64,000 nt of DNA from Scytonematopsis contorta HA4267-MV1 (GTDB lineage Bacteria; Cyanobacteriota; Cyanobacteriia; Cyanobacteriales; Nostocaceae): positions 62,001 to 126,000 of the forward strand of contig JAHHIC010000048.1 in assembly GCA_019359035.1 (NCBI GenBank), given 5' to 3'. The notes beneath the pieces were generated by a model that saw only the letters and a list, made by a program, of their open reading frames with translations, was not told where the DNA came from and did not search any database. Below, in pieces: positions 45,530-53,485 of the stretch (within the stretch, counting starts at the first letter, position 1; each line of letters opens with the position of its first letter). The translations under genes were made by a program, and so were the position numbers.

Positions 45530-47290
45530 ATGATGAATTGTCGAATCTATTTTGCTGTTAAGCTGTTGGCGGTTTTAACCTTTTCTGCTAGTACAACATC
45601 CGTCGCGGCTCAAATGACAAAATCTAGTCCCTCGTCTTCAGTAATATCACAGACATCACCCACCTCAACAAAACCCGTTGTCGTTACCGAATTAGTCGAA
45701 CAACTCCGCACTGCGGATGTGGAAAAACGTCGCCAAATTATTCAACAACTCAGTGATAGCCGACAAAATAATAGCCAACAAAATATCGTGCCGGAACTGC
45801 TTCAAGCACTGTCAGACCCCGATACTCTAGTTAAAAGCGGTGTCGCAGAGGTTCTAGGAAACCTTACCGATGCTTCAGTTCCCGCCATCCCCGCATTGAT
45901 TGAGATGATGAGCAGTACCCAAAGAGCAATAGTGCCATCTGGGGGTTTACCTGGGGGTTTACCGAGTTTACCAAGTTTACGTCTTCCATCTCGCATACCC
46001 ATCTTTTCCCCTTCGTCAAGCACCGAAGAGCGACGTAGCCCACCAAACCCTCCAGAAAACCCCGAAAGCCTTTTGCGGATTACTGCGATAGCGGCCTTGG
46101 GTAAAATTGGTTTACCTGCCAGAATTGCCGCAACACAACCACTCACCCAAGCTCTACAAGACCGCGACCCTTGGGTAAAACTCAATGCTACATGGGCGTT
46201 GGCGGAAATCGGAGCTTCTACGCCCTTACTTGCTTACTGGTTGGAAGCTATACAGCATCCCAACCCCGCATTGCGCCGTAATGCTGCCCAGCTATTTCGA
46301 GATAATCGCTCACTTTTACCTAAAGTCTTCGGCTCGGAAGCAGATGCAAGCACCACTTTCGTATTACTTGCAGTCCTTAAAGATGAGGATGAGTACGTCC
46401 GCGATACTGCTAGTCGTGCTTTAGAACTGTTAGGAACAAAAGCATTACCAGGATTAGTACAAGCTTTAAAAGCCCCGGAGCCAATCGTGCGCTTGGAAGC
46501 TGCTCAACGGCTGGGTGATATGGGAGGTTCTGCTCAGTCTGCAGTTCCTAACCTGCTGGAATTATTACAAGATAATGGGCGTTATGTACCACCACCCAGA
46601 AAGCCAGGTGAGTTGTTTCAAATTCCTTTGTCAGCAGCGATTCCCTATTTCCGTGAAAACCCACCAGCCCCCGATAACCCCGAAAAACTGGTACGGGTAA
46701 ATGCAGCGATTGCACTGGGTCGATTGGGCGATCGCAAAACTATTCCTGCCCTGAAAAATGCCCTCAAGGATAATAATCCCTGGATGCAACTAGCAACAGC
46801 TTGGACATTATTCCGCTTGGGACAAAATCAAGGTTTACCTGTTATCGGACGATTGATACAACATCCCAACGTATCGATTCAATATCAAGCACTAACCCAG
46901 TTGCGGCGTTATGGTTCCCAATCAGCCTCCTATCTCTTACCATATTACAAAGCGCGATTAGACTCAAAGAGCGATGACGAACGCAATAACGCAATCATCG
47001 GGATTGGGGATATGGGGGTTGCAGCGTTGGATCTGGTTCCCAAACTGCGAACAATTTTAATCGGTAATCGGAAACACTCACCTGCTTATGCTGCGACGGT
47101 TCTCGGACAAATTGCACGGGATACGGCTACCGCTTGGCAAAACGGCAATCTTTCTTCACAACAGCGTCAACAAGCTATCGCAGAATTCACGAAAGTTTTG
47201 CAAATCATCCAAGCCCCCAACGCTCGCTTTAACCGCGAACCAGGTAATCGCGTCAGTAATGCCCTAAATATACTTCGCAATGGGAGGTAG
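45530..47290 (+). CDS. HEAT-repeat protein with signal sequence
   Basis: 586 aa. N-terminal signal (LLAVLTFSASTTSVAAQM). About eight HEAT-like helix pairs (e.g. LVKSGVAEVLGNL, PWVKLNATWALAEIGA, YVRDTASRALELLG, LVRVNAAIALGRLGD). A Ser/Pro/Gly-rich insert (GGLPGGLPSLPSLRLPSR to PPNPPENPES, about residues 140-180) interrupts them. HEAT solenoids bind other proteins; here probably in the periplasm. A HIP1 site is at 46728-46735. Its role is unknown. Confidence 0.85.
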   Translation: MMNCRIYFAVKLLAVLTFSASTTSVAAQMTKSSPSSSVISQTSPTSTKPVVVTELVEQLRTADVEKRRQIIQQLSDSRQNNSQQNIVPELLQALSDPDTLVKSGVAEVLGNLTDASVPAIPALIEMMSSTQRAIVPSGGLPGGLPSLPSLRLPSRIPIFSPSSSTEERRSPPNPPENPESLLRITAIAALGKIGLPARIAATQPLTQALQDRDPWVKLNATWALAEIGASTPLLAYWLEAIQHPNPALRRNAAQLFRDNRSLLPKVFGSEADASTTFVLLAVLKDEDEYVRDTASRALELLGTKALPGLVQALKAPEPIVRLEAAQRLGDMGGSAQSAVPNLLELLQDNGRYVPPPRKPGELFQIPLSAAIPYFRENPPAPDNPEKLVRVNAAIALGRLGDRKTIPALKNALKDNNPWMQLATAWTLFRLGQNQGLPVIGRLIQHPNVSIQYQALTQLRRYGSQSASYLLPYYKARLDSKSDDERNNAIIGIGDMGVAALDLVPKLRTILIGNRKHSPAYAATVLGQIARDTATAWQNGNLSSQQRQQAIAEFTKVLQIIQAPNARFNREPGNRVSNALNILRNGR

Positions 47291-47604
47291 TGTATGAAGG
47301 CAGAAGTACGGAGGCAGAGGGCAAAAGGAAATAAAGCTTATGTAGTAAAGCTTCCAGAGGTTTTAAGCTGGTAAGTTATTTATGTCAGCCTGCAGTAGTA
47401 AGCTGTTACGTATTTAAATTGTATACGAGACATCTCCGTCCAACAATGTAGAGAAGCGTTTGCGTAGCCTGTGAATCGCGATGTAATTCAGTGGTATATT
47501 TTATAATCAATTATGTTTCTGTAAATTATTTTAATCTGATTAAAAATTAGTTTTGAAACTGATTCATAATCGTTATGCATTAGAACAAAACGATGATATT
47601 TTGA
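47291..47604. other. Intergenic gap
   Basis: 314 bases. No gene, no long inverted repeat. It contains a partial GTAGAG...CGATG string near 47446-47482 that may be a worn member of the GTAGAGACG family. Confidence 0.4.
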
Positions 47605-48465
47605 ATGTACGATAACATTTGCAAATTCCTTGCTGAAAAATTTCCCACCAATTTTGCTACTTGGCTGTTAGGTCAACCAATCGAACTTACAGAGCTAAGT
47701 CCTAAAGAACTTTCTCTCGAACCAATTCGTGCTGACAGCATCATTTTGTTGCAATCGGACGACCTTGTTCTGCACATCGAATTTCAGACTGACCCAGACC
47801 CGAAAATCCCTTTTCGCATGACGGATTACCGTTTGCGTGGATATCGACGTTTCCCTCATAAACGAATGCTTCAATTTGTTGTTTATTTGCAACAGATTGA
47901 TTCAGAGCTAGTTCGACAAGATACATTTTCTTTAGAAAGAACTTTTCATAGTTTCCAAGTCATTCGCATGTGGGAGCAGCCAACTGATGTTTTTCTACAG
48001 ACCCCGGGCTTACTTCCATTCGCAGTTCTCAGCAATACTGATAATCAAGCTAGAACTTTACAGGCAGTCGCAGCCCAAATTGAAACTATTACTGACCGAA
48101 ATGCACAAAGTAATGTAACGGCATCTGCTGCTATTTTGGCTGGGTTAGTATTGAAGGAAGAGGTGATTAAACGTTTATTACGGAGAGATATTATGCGCGA
48201 GTCAGTCATTTATAAATCAATTATAGCTGAAGGTCTAGAAGAAGGTCGAGAGCAAGGTCTAGAAGAAGGTCGAGAGCAAGGTCGAGAGCAAGGTCGAGAG
48301 CAAGGTCGAGAGCAAGGTCGAGAAGAAGAGGTTCAGCGTATTGCTGTCAATCTACTTAAAGAAGGATTATCCTTTGAAGTGATTGCGAAGGCGACTAGTT
48401 TAACGGTGGAACAAGTGCAACAATTGCAACAAGAAATTACGCAAGCTGAAAACCAAGAGGAGTAA
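47605..48465 (+). CDS. Rpn-family nuclease/transposase-like protein with GREQ repeat tail
   Basis: 286 aa. The PD-(D/E)XK core is visible: RADSIILLQSDDLVLHIEFQT (D, then E-x-Q) and RMTDYRLRGYRRF. C-terminal half has the helical segment LAGLVLKEEVIKRLLRR, then a charged tandem run of EGREQ/GREQ (48236-48331) and a small C-terminal helix-turn-helix-like part (FEVIAKATSLTVEQVQQL). The family promotes recombination through DNA cleavage. Intact, unlike the relative at 10475. Confidence 0.85.
   Translation: MYDNICKFLAEKFPTNFATWLLGQPIELTELSPKELSLEPIRADSIILLQSDDLVLHIEFQTDPDPKIPFRMTDYRLRGYRRFPHKRMLQFVVYLQQIDSELVRQDTFSLERTFHSFQVIRMWEQPTDVFLQTPGLLPFAVLSNTDNQARTLQAVAAQIETITDRNAQSNVTASAAILAGLVLKEEVIKRLLRRDIMRESVIYKSIIAEGLEEGREQGLEEGREQGREQGREQGREQGREEEVQRIAVNLLKEGLSFEVIAKATSLTVEQVQQLQQEITQAENQEE
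48236..48331 (+). repeat. 12-base coding tandem repeat (GGTCGAGAGCAA)
   Basis: GGTCGAGAGCAA occurs about six times, with GGTCTAGAAGAA variants in between, encoding G-R-E-Q and G-L-E-E. Near-identical units suggest recent slippage. Confidence 0.85.
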
Positions 48466-48480
48466 ATAAAACTTTTACAC

Positions 48481-48511
48481 AAAACCCTGCTGTTTAATTC
48501 AGTGGGGTTTT
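48481..48511. terminator. Bidirectional terminator between convergent genes
   Basis: AAAACCC and GGGGTTTT pair around a ~16-base loop that also pairs weakly (CTG/CAG), 15 bases after the Rpn stop and 29 bases beyond the stop of the opposing gene. Confidence 0.7.
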
Positions 48512-48539
48512 ACACAATATGTTGCTCTGCAAAGAAATA

Positions 48540-49181
48540 CTATGTCTTATCCCCAGCAACCAAACGTCCCAAATGCTTGAGAATTTTTAACACCTCGTTC
48601 AGATTATATCGATACTGCGAACGTGTTGAAAAAATATCAGAAATTCCATATTGTTTCCCTAAAGTTTTGATAAACAAATGGCTGCTACCGTTGGTGACCA
48701 TCCCATAAAGCGGTTGTTCTAATTCTGGATGTGCAGCCATGTAAGATAGGGTTTGGGGGATAGCAAGTTCTAAATCAAAAGTGGTTTTTTTCGCTTCTAT
48801 TAAAACAATCCACAGTTTTTGCTGTAAAACCAGTGCATCAATACGTCCTCGTAATACCTCGTCGTTATCTCCCTGTGCTTCGATATCAACAGACACTTCT
48901 GTACTAAACTTGTAGGGAGCTTGATAAAAGCCTGCTAATTCCAGTAATGGGGAAAGTACAACCATTTTTATGGTTTCTTCCAAAAGAATACCATCAGAGA
49001 TTTGATAAAGATAATTGTTTTGTACCTGAGCTAAGCGAGTTTGCTCTGCTTCGTCTAATTCAGGTAACTCAGCCATCCACTCTGTGAAAAATTCGCTATC
49101 TTCAGATAAGGTTAAACCCAACTTTTCTTGCACTTGACGAAAAGTTGTAATATCTTCTGCGATTGCTAGGCTTCTGGTCAT
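48540..49181 (-). CDS. HsdR-N-like restriction endonuclease domain protein
   Basis: 213 aa. A PD-(D/E)XK nuclease fold of the type I restriction N-terminal kind: LRGRIDALVLQQKLWIVLIE and AKKTTFDL (D...E-A-K). The helicase part of HsdR is absent and this short form is common as a standalone protein in cyanobacteria. Function is probably DNA cleavage in defence or mobility, but no methylase or specificity partner is adjacent. Confidence 0.8.
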   Translation of the reverse strand: MTRSLAIAEDITTFRQVQEKLGLTLSEDSEFFTEWMAELPELDEAEQTRLAQVQNNYLYQISDGILLEETIKMVVLSPLLELAGFYQAPYKFSTEVSVDIEAQGDNDEVLRGRIDALVLQQKLWIVLIEAKKTTFDLELAIPQTLSYMAAHPELEQPLYGMVTNGSSHLFIKTLGKQYGISDIFSTRSQYRYNLNEVLKILKHLGRLVAGDKT

Positions 49182-49320
49182 GGTGAGCTAAGTACTGAAT
49201 TACTATATATAATTTATCAAATTTTGTAGTGCGTTAGCGCTCCGTTCCACTTCATGAACCCACTACAGGAGTTTATAATACGTGTAATATTAAAAATATT
49301 ATCAGGGGAAATTTAGAGTC

Positions 49321-51432
49321 ATGTTGAAAGTATTTGCTGACAGAGGTGGCACGTTTACAGACCTTGTAGCCGTTACAGACCAGCAAAAAATCATAAACAG
49401 ACTCTCAGAACATCCCGAACGCTTCTTAATTGTTCCCCTTCCAAGCCAACAATGGGTAATAGTTTATAAATTACTTTCCGAAAATCCCGAACAATATCAA
49501 GACGCAGCTATCCAAGGAATTAAAGATATCGTAGGTATTTCTGGCAAAGAAGCATTAAATTGCGATGAAATAGAAGTTGTCAAAATGGGAACAACAGTGG
49601 CTACAAATGCGCTCTTAGAAAGAAAAGGAGACAGAGTTGCGTTAGTAATTACTAAAGGATTTAAAGATGCTTTGCGGATAGGCTATCAAAATCGTCCAGA
49701 TATTTTTGCGCGTAATATAATTTTACCAACCATGCTTTACGAGCAGGTGATTGAAGTTGATGAACGTTACGATGCGAAAGGGAATGAATTAACGCCAATA
49801 AATATTACACAAGTTAAAGAAGACTTACAAAAAGTTTATAATTTGGGCGTTCGTAGTTGTGCCATAGTGTTTATGCATAGCTACCGCTACCCCCGACACG
49901 AACAACAAGTAGCTGAACTCGCTCAAGAAATTGGATTTACACAAATTTCTGTATCCCATCAAGTTAGCCCTTTAATGAAACTAGTGAGTCGAGGGGATAC
50001 CACAGTCGTTGATGCTTATTTAACTCCTATTCTGCGTCGTTACGTCAATCAAGTAGCAAGTCAGTTACCAGGAGTCAGATTAATGTTCATGAAATCTGAC
50101 GGAGGTTTAGTTGATGCTCAACAATTTCAAGGTAAAGATAGTATTTTAAGCGGCCCTGCTGGGGGTATTGTTGGTGCTGTACAAACTTGTAAAAGAGGTG
50201 GTTTTGAGTTAGTAATTACCTTTGATATGGGGGGAACAAGCACAGATGTTGCCCATTTTAAAGGAGAATACGAACGACAGATGGACTCAGAAATTGCCGG
50301 AGCACGTATGCGAGTACCAGTTTTGGATATTCATACTATTGCAGCCGGTGGTGGGTCGCTTTTATTTTTTGATGGTTCTAGTTATCGTGTCGGACCAGAA
50401 TCAGCTGGTTCAAATCCGGGGCCTGCTTGTTATCGTCGTGGGGGGTCTTTAGCTGTGACTGATGCAAATGTCATGTTGGGTAAAATTCATCCTCAATATT
50501 TCCCCTCTGTTTTTGGACTTGATGGTAATTTGCCTTTAGATAAGGAAATTGTTATCTCTAAATTTACCCAATTAGCTCAAGATATTGCCAAAACCACAGG
50601 AAATATCCGCACACCCGAACAAGTCGCTGCTGGATTTATTCCCATTGCAGTCGAGAATATGGCGAATGCGGTGAAAAAGATTAGCCTGCAACGGGGTTAT
50701 GATGTAACCAGGTACGTGCTTTGTTGCTTTGGGGGAGCGGGAGCGCAAGTCGCTTGTTTGATTGCGGACACGTTAGGGATGAAACAGATATTTTTGCATC
50801 CTTATGCGGGAGTTCTCTCAGCTTACGGAATGGGATTAGCTGATGTGCGAGCGATAAAAGAGAGCGGAGTAGAACAACCTTTGACACGAGCATTAATTCC
50901 TCAGTTACAAAAGTTAATGGAAACATTGGAAACCCAAGCTGACCTAACCCCCCTACCCCCCTTCCCTGAGAGGGAAGGGGGGAAAATAGAGGAGGAGGTT
51001 GTTAGGAAGGTGAATCTAAAATATGAGGGGACTAATTCTACTTTGGGTATTAATTTTAGTTCGGATGTGGCAATGATGCGAGAAGAATTTGAAATAGAAC
51101 ATAAATCTCGCTATGGTTTTATTCAATTAGAAAAAGCTTTAATTGTAGAATCAGCATCAGTAGAAGTAATTCAGAAAATGGATACTCCTGAAGAACCTTT
51201 GATAACTCGTACCAGAAATATAAATGAAGCTTCAGCAACAGTAGAAATAGTCAAAATGTTTACTGCCGATAAATGGTATGATACCCCAGTTTACCGAAGG
51301 GAAGATTTACAACCGGGAGATATTATAAAAGGAGCTGCGATTATAGTAGAAAAAATTAGTACCATTGTGGTTGAACCAAACTGGGAAGCACAATTAACAG
51401 AAAGAAATCATTTAGTTTTGCAACGATTATGA
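49321..51432 (+). CDS. hyuA: Hydantoinase/oxoprolinase subunit A
   Basis: 703 aa. The actin-like ATPase parts are clear: N-terminal FADRGGTFTDLVAV, FDMGGTSTDVAHF and CCFGGAGAQVA. It is the ATP-binding half of an enzyme that opens cyclic amides such as 5-oxoproline or hydantoins. The B half is at 53486, separated by three unrelated genes. Residues about 541-555 (DLTPLPPFPEREGGK) are encoded by an inserted dispersed repeat (50941-50985), kept in frame. Confidence 0.92.
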   Translation: MLKVFADRGGTFTDLVAVTDQQKIINRLSEHPERFLIVPLPSQQWVIVYKLLSENPEQYQDAAIQGIKDIVGISGKEALNCDEIEVVKMGTTVATNALLERKGDRVALVITKGFKDALRIGYQNRPDIFARNIILPTMLYEQVIEVDERYDAKGNELTPINITQVKEDLQKVYNLGVRSCAIVFMHSYRYPRHEQQVAELAQEIGFTQISVSHQVSPLMKLVSRGDTTVVDAYLTPILRRYVNQVASQLPGVRLMFMKSDGGLVDAQQFQGKDSILSGPAGGIVGAVQTCKRGGFELVITFDMGGTSTDVAHFKGEYERQMDSEIAGARMRVPVLDIHTIAAGGGSLLFFDGSSYRVGPESAGSNPGPACYRRGGSLAVTDANVMLGKIHPQYFPSVFGLDGNLPLDKEIVISKFTQLAQDIAKTTGNIRTPEQVAAGFIPIAVENMANAVKKISLQRGYDVTRYVLCCFGGAGAQVACLIADTLGMKQIFLHPYAGVLSAYGMGLADVRAIKESGVEQPLTRALIPQLQKLMETLETQADLTPLPPFPEREGGKIEEEVVRKVNLKYEGTNSTLGINFSSDVAMMREEFEIEHKSRYGFIQLEKALIVESASVEVIQKMDTPEEPLITRTRNINEASATVEIVKMFTADKWYDTPVYRREDLQPGDIIKGAAIIVEKISTIVVEPNWEAQLTERNHLVLQRL
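50941..50985. repeat. GACCTAACCCCC hairpin element inside hyuA
   Basis: Begins GACCTAACCCCCCTACCCCC and contains CCCTTCCCT...AGGGAAGGGG. Identical to the left part of 28349-28393 apart from the 4-base loop. The insertion keeps the reading frame. Confidence 0.85.
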
Positions 51433-51439
51433 ATAGAAA

Positions 51440-51793
51440 TTAAAATTTACCTTCTTGGCTTCCTTGGCTCCTTGGCGGTTCGTAAAAATATATAATAAAT
51501 TTATCGAACCGCCAAGATGCCAAGTGACAGGACTCGTGTATTGCAATTAGATTGTTAGGTTTCCAATTGCCGTGATTCCCATCTATATGGTGTAAGTGTA
51601 CTCGTTCTTCACTAGTAAACTTTAATCCACAATGTCCACATGTATGGTTTTGCCTTTTTAAGGCGTTAGAGGTTTCCTCGTCATAGAGCTTACTATTGCG
51701 CTCGCTCCAGTAGCTGATGTCACCGTCGTAGGGTGATTTATTCCCTTTGACATTGACATATTTGTTTTCAGAGAGTGTTATTCCCGTAATCAC
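51440..51793 (-). CDS. HNH endonuclease domain, likely tail fragment of a group II intron-encoded protein
   Basis: 117 aa. The core CGHCGLKFTSEERVHLHHID and NLIAIHESCH is a complete zinc-type HNH motif. The preceding part (VKGNKSPYDGDISYWSERNS) is the linker that joins the HNH domain to reverse transcriptase in cyanobacterial group II intron proteins, but no RT domain lies upstream. The last ~14 residues (YEPPRSQGSQEGKF) come from a dispersed hairpin repeat. It may be an inert fragment or a free-standing endonuclease. Confidence 0.65.
   Translation of the reverse strand: MITGITLSENKYVNVKGNKSPYDGDISYWSERNSKLYDEETSNALKRQNHTCGHCGLKFTSEERVHLHHIDGNHGNWKPNNLIAIHESCHLASWRFDKFIIYFYEPPRSQGSQEGKF
51463..51524. 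repeat. Hairpin repeat (CTTGGCGGTTCG family)
   Basis: CTTGGCTCCTTGGCGGTTCG pairs 18 of 20 with 51505-51524 across an AT-rich loop. It overlaps the 3' end of the HNH reading frame. Confidence 0.8.
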
Positions 51794-51840
51794 TAACCTT
51801 ACGGTATAGTGAGGGACTTACGGCACAAGAGTTAAACTTT

Positions 51841-52530
51841 ATGGGATATATTAACGAAATAGATAAAAATGTAAAAACTGGTGACATAGTTGTTTTTGGT
51901 GCTTACCTACAGACATCTGGCGGTTTGAGTCGAGTACCGATAAAGTGGCGGGTGTTGGAAAAATCAGAAAGCGAATTATTTATCTTAAGCGAATATATTT
52001 TAGATTGCAAACGGTATCATAGTGAATTAATTGATGTTACTTGGCAGACCTGCGACCTGCGAAAGTGGTTGAACAATCATTTTTATGACATTGCATTCAA
52101 TATCATTGAGCAGTCTCAAATACTAACTACTCTTTGTACAAATAATGGCCAAAACAGTCCTGATACGGAAGATAAAGTTTTTTTACTCAGTGTTGCTGAA
52201 GTAAAAGCCTTTACTGATACCAGTAATAGCAATATAACCAGACGAACAATAGGTACAGAATATGCCAAAGTAAAAAAAGACGATGGTTGCTGGTTATATG
52301 TGTATGATAAAAAAATTGAAAAGGATTATATCGTTGAAAACGGAGAAAAAAAAGGCTGCTCGTGGTGGTGGCTGAGAACTCGACTTCATGAAAGTTCATC
52401 TCGCGCAGCATTTGTAGGACCTCGCAGCAGCATTCGCAGTTATGCTCTTGTTAATCTTCACCGTGATGGAGTGAGACCTGCAGTAAGAATAAAAGTGAAA
52501 TACCTACACCCAAGCGAGCAATTGGTGTAA
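51841..52530 (+). CDS. DUF6273 domain protein
   Basis: 229 aa. Typical DUF6273 features: IKWRVLEKSESELFILSEYI, then TWQTCDLRKWLNNHFYDIAF and the C-terminal Trp-rich SWWWLRTRLHESSSRAAFVG to GVRPAVRIKV. Members are best known from Firmicutes and other gut or surface proteins; function unknown. No signal sequence. Its presence between hyuA and hyuB suggests acquisition. The C-terminal sulfatase-modifying-factor/C-type-lectin-like look is my inference. Confidence 0.75.
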   Translation: MGYINEIDKNVKTGDIVVFGAYLQTSGGLSRVPIKWRVLEKSESELFILSEYILDCKRYHSELIDVTWQTCDLRKWLNNHFYDIAFNIIEQSQILTTLCTNNGQNSPDTEDKVFLLSVAEVKAFTDTSNSNITRRTIGTEYAKVKKDDGCWLYVYDKKIEKDYIVENGEKKGCSWWWLRTRLHESSSRAAFVGPRSSIRSYALVNLHRDGVRPAVRIKVKYLHPSEQLV

Positions 52531-52719
52531 TCGTCCAGAATGCAAACCAAAAGACAACGAGTTTTCTATTTCTTGATTGCTTAATTGTTTTTTATTTGAT
52601 AGAGTTTTACAGAAACTATCTAACTCATTAATGCTTTGTTTTATTTTCGTTATATTCATTTTGCATTCATTAAATATGTTTGAATATATTTTATACCACA
52701 ATTTTACGTGATTATTCAT
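52504..52719 (-). CDS. Doubtful small reading frame
   Basis: 71 aa on the minus strand, overlapping the DUF6273 3' end by 27 bases. The part MNITKIKQSINELDSFCKTL and NKKQLSNQEIENSLSF is protein-like and may be the N-terminus of a lost gene. No family assigned; could be chance. Confidence 0.25.
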   Translation of the reverse strand: MNNHVKLWYKIYSNIFNECKMNITKIKQSINELDSFCKTLSNKKQLSNQEIENSLSFGLHSGRLHQLLAWV

Positions 52720-52900
52720 TTGTTTGTATAAATATATTATCGATAAAATTCTTCGTTCAAGTAGTATTGTATTTTACGGTCAAATGACTGGGCGACCTTT
52801 ATTTAGTTTAAATGCCTACAGCAAAAAGTGGAACATTCGGTTTGAAGAAGGCTTCTGTTGACCTAAAAGCTAGTTTGTAACCGTTCAGGGGGTGTGTAAT

Positions 52901-53443
52901 ATGATATCACTTAACCAAATTAAATTAATGGCTCAATACAACCAGTGGATGAATAAAAGCCTATATCTAGCATCTGCAAAACTTCCAATTGAAAAATTAA
53001 AAGAAAATAAAAAAGCCTTCTTTGGTTCCGTAATAGGCACGCTCAATCATATAATAGTAGCTGATATTATTTGGTTAAAAAGATTTTCCACACATCCAGC
53101 AAACCATATAGAACTTGAACCACTGCGTCAAACAGAGCAACCAAAATCTCTAGACCAAAATCTCTACACCGACTTCGGGGAACTTTTCCAGGAGCGTACA
53201 AAATTAGATAATATTATTATCAACTGGTGTAATGAACTGAGCGAAAGCGATTTATCTTATTACCTGAGATACAATGATATGAAAGGTATACCAGCAGTTA
53301 AAGAATTTGGAAGCCTGATATTTCATTTCTTTAATCACCAAACACATCATCGTGGACAAGTAACTACACTTTTATTCCAAGAGGGAATAGATGTAGGAGT
53401 TACTGACTTGTTAACGCTGATTCCAAATTACATAGATAAGTGA
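52901..53443 (+). CDS. DinB-family protein
   Basis: About 180 aa from ATG 52901 (AGGGGG seven bases upstream; the GTG at 52892 is less likely). DinB four-helix bundle with metal-binding His: LNHIIVADIIW in helix 2 and HQTHHRGQVTTLL near the end. These proteins bind a metal and may be thiol-dependent transferases or hydrolases (YfiT/DinB superfamily). Inserted between hyuA and hyuB. Confidence 0.88.
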   Translation: MISLNQIKLMAQYNQWMNKSLYLASAKLPIEKLKENKKAFFGSVIGTLNHIIVADIIWLKRFSTHPANHIELEPLRQTEQPKSLDQNLYTDFGELFQERTKLDNIIINWCNELSESDLSYYLRYNDMKGIPAVKEFGSLIFHFFNHQTHHRGQVTTLLFQEGIDVGVTDLLTLIPNYIDK

Positions 53444-53485
53444 AAGCAACAATTTTCCAACATTTCAATATTAATTAAATTTAAA

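Noticed and set aside
45802-46185. 127-aa minus-strand frame within the HEAT-repeat gene
   Set aside because: Mirror frame of a GC-richer coding stretch; no homology features.
51794-51840. Group II intron domain V on the minus strand
   Set aside because: CCGTAAGGTTAGTG-like strings are present but no proper 34-base domain V fold could be drawn.
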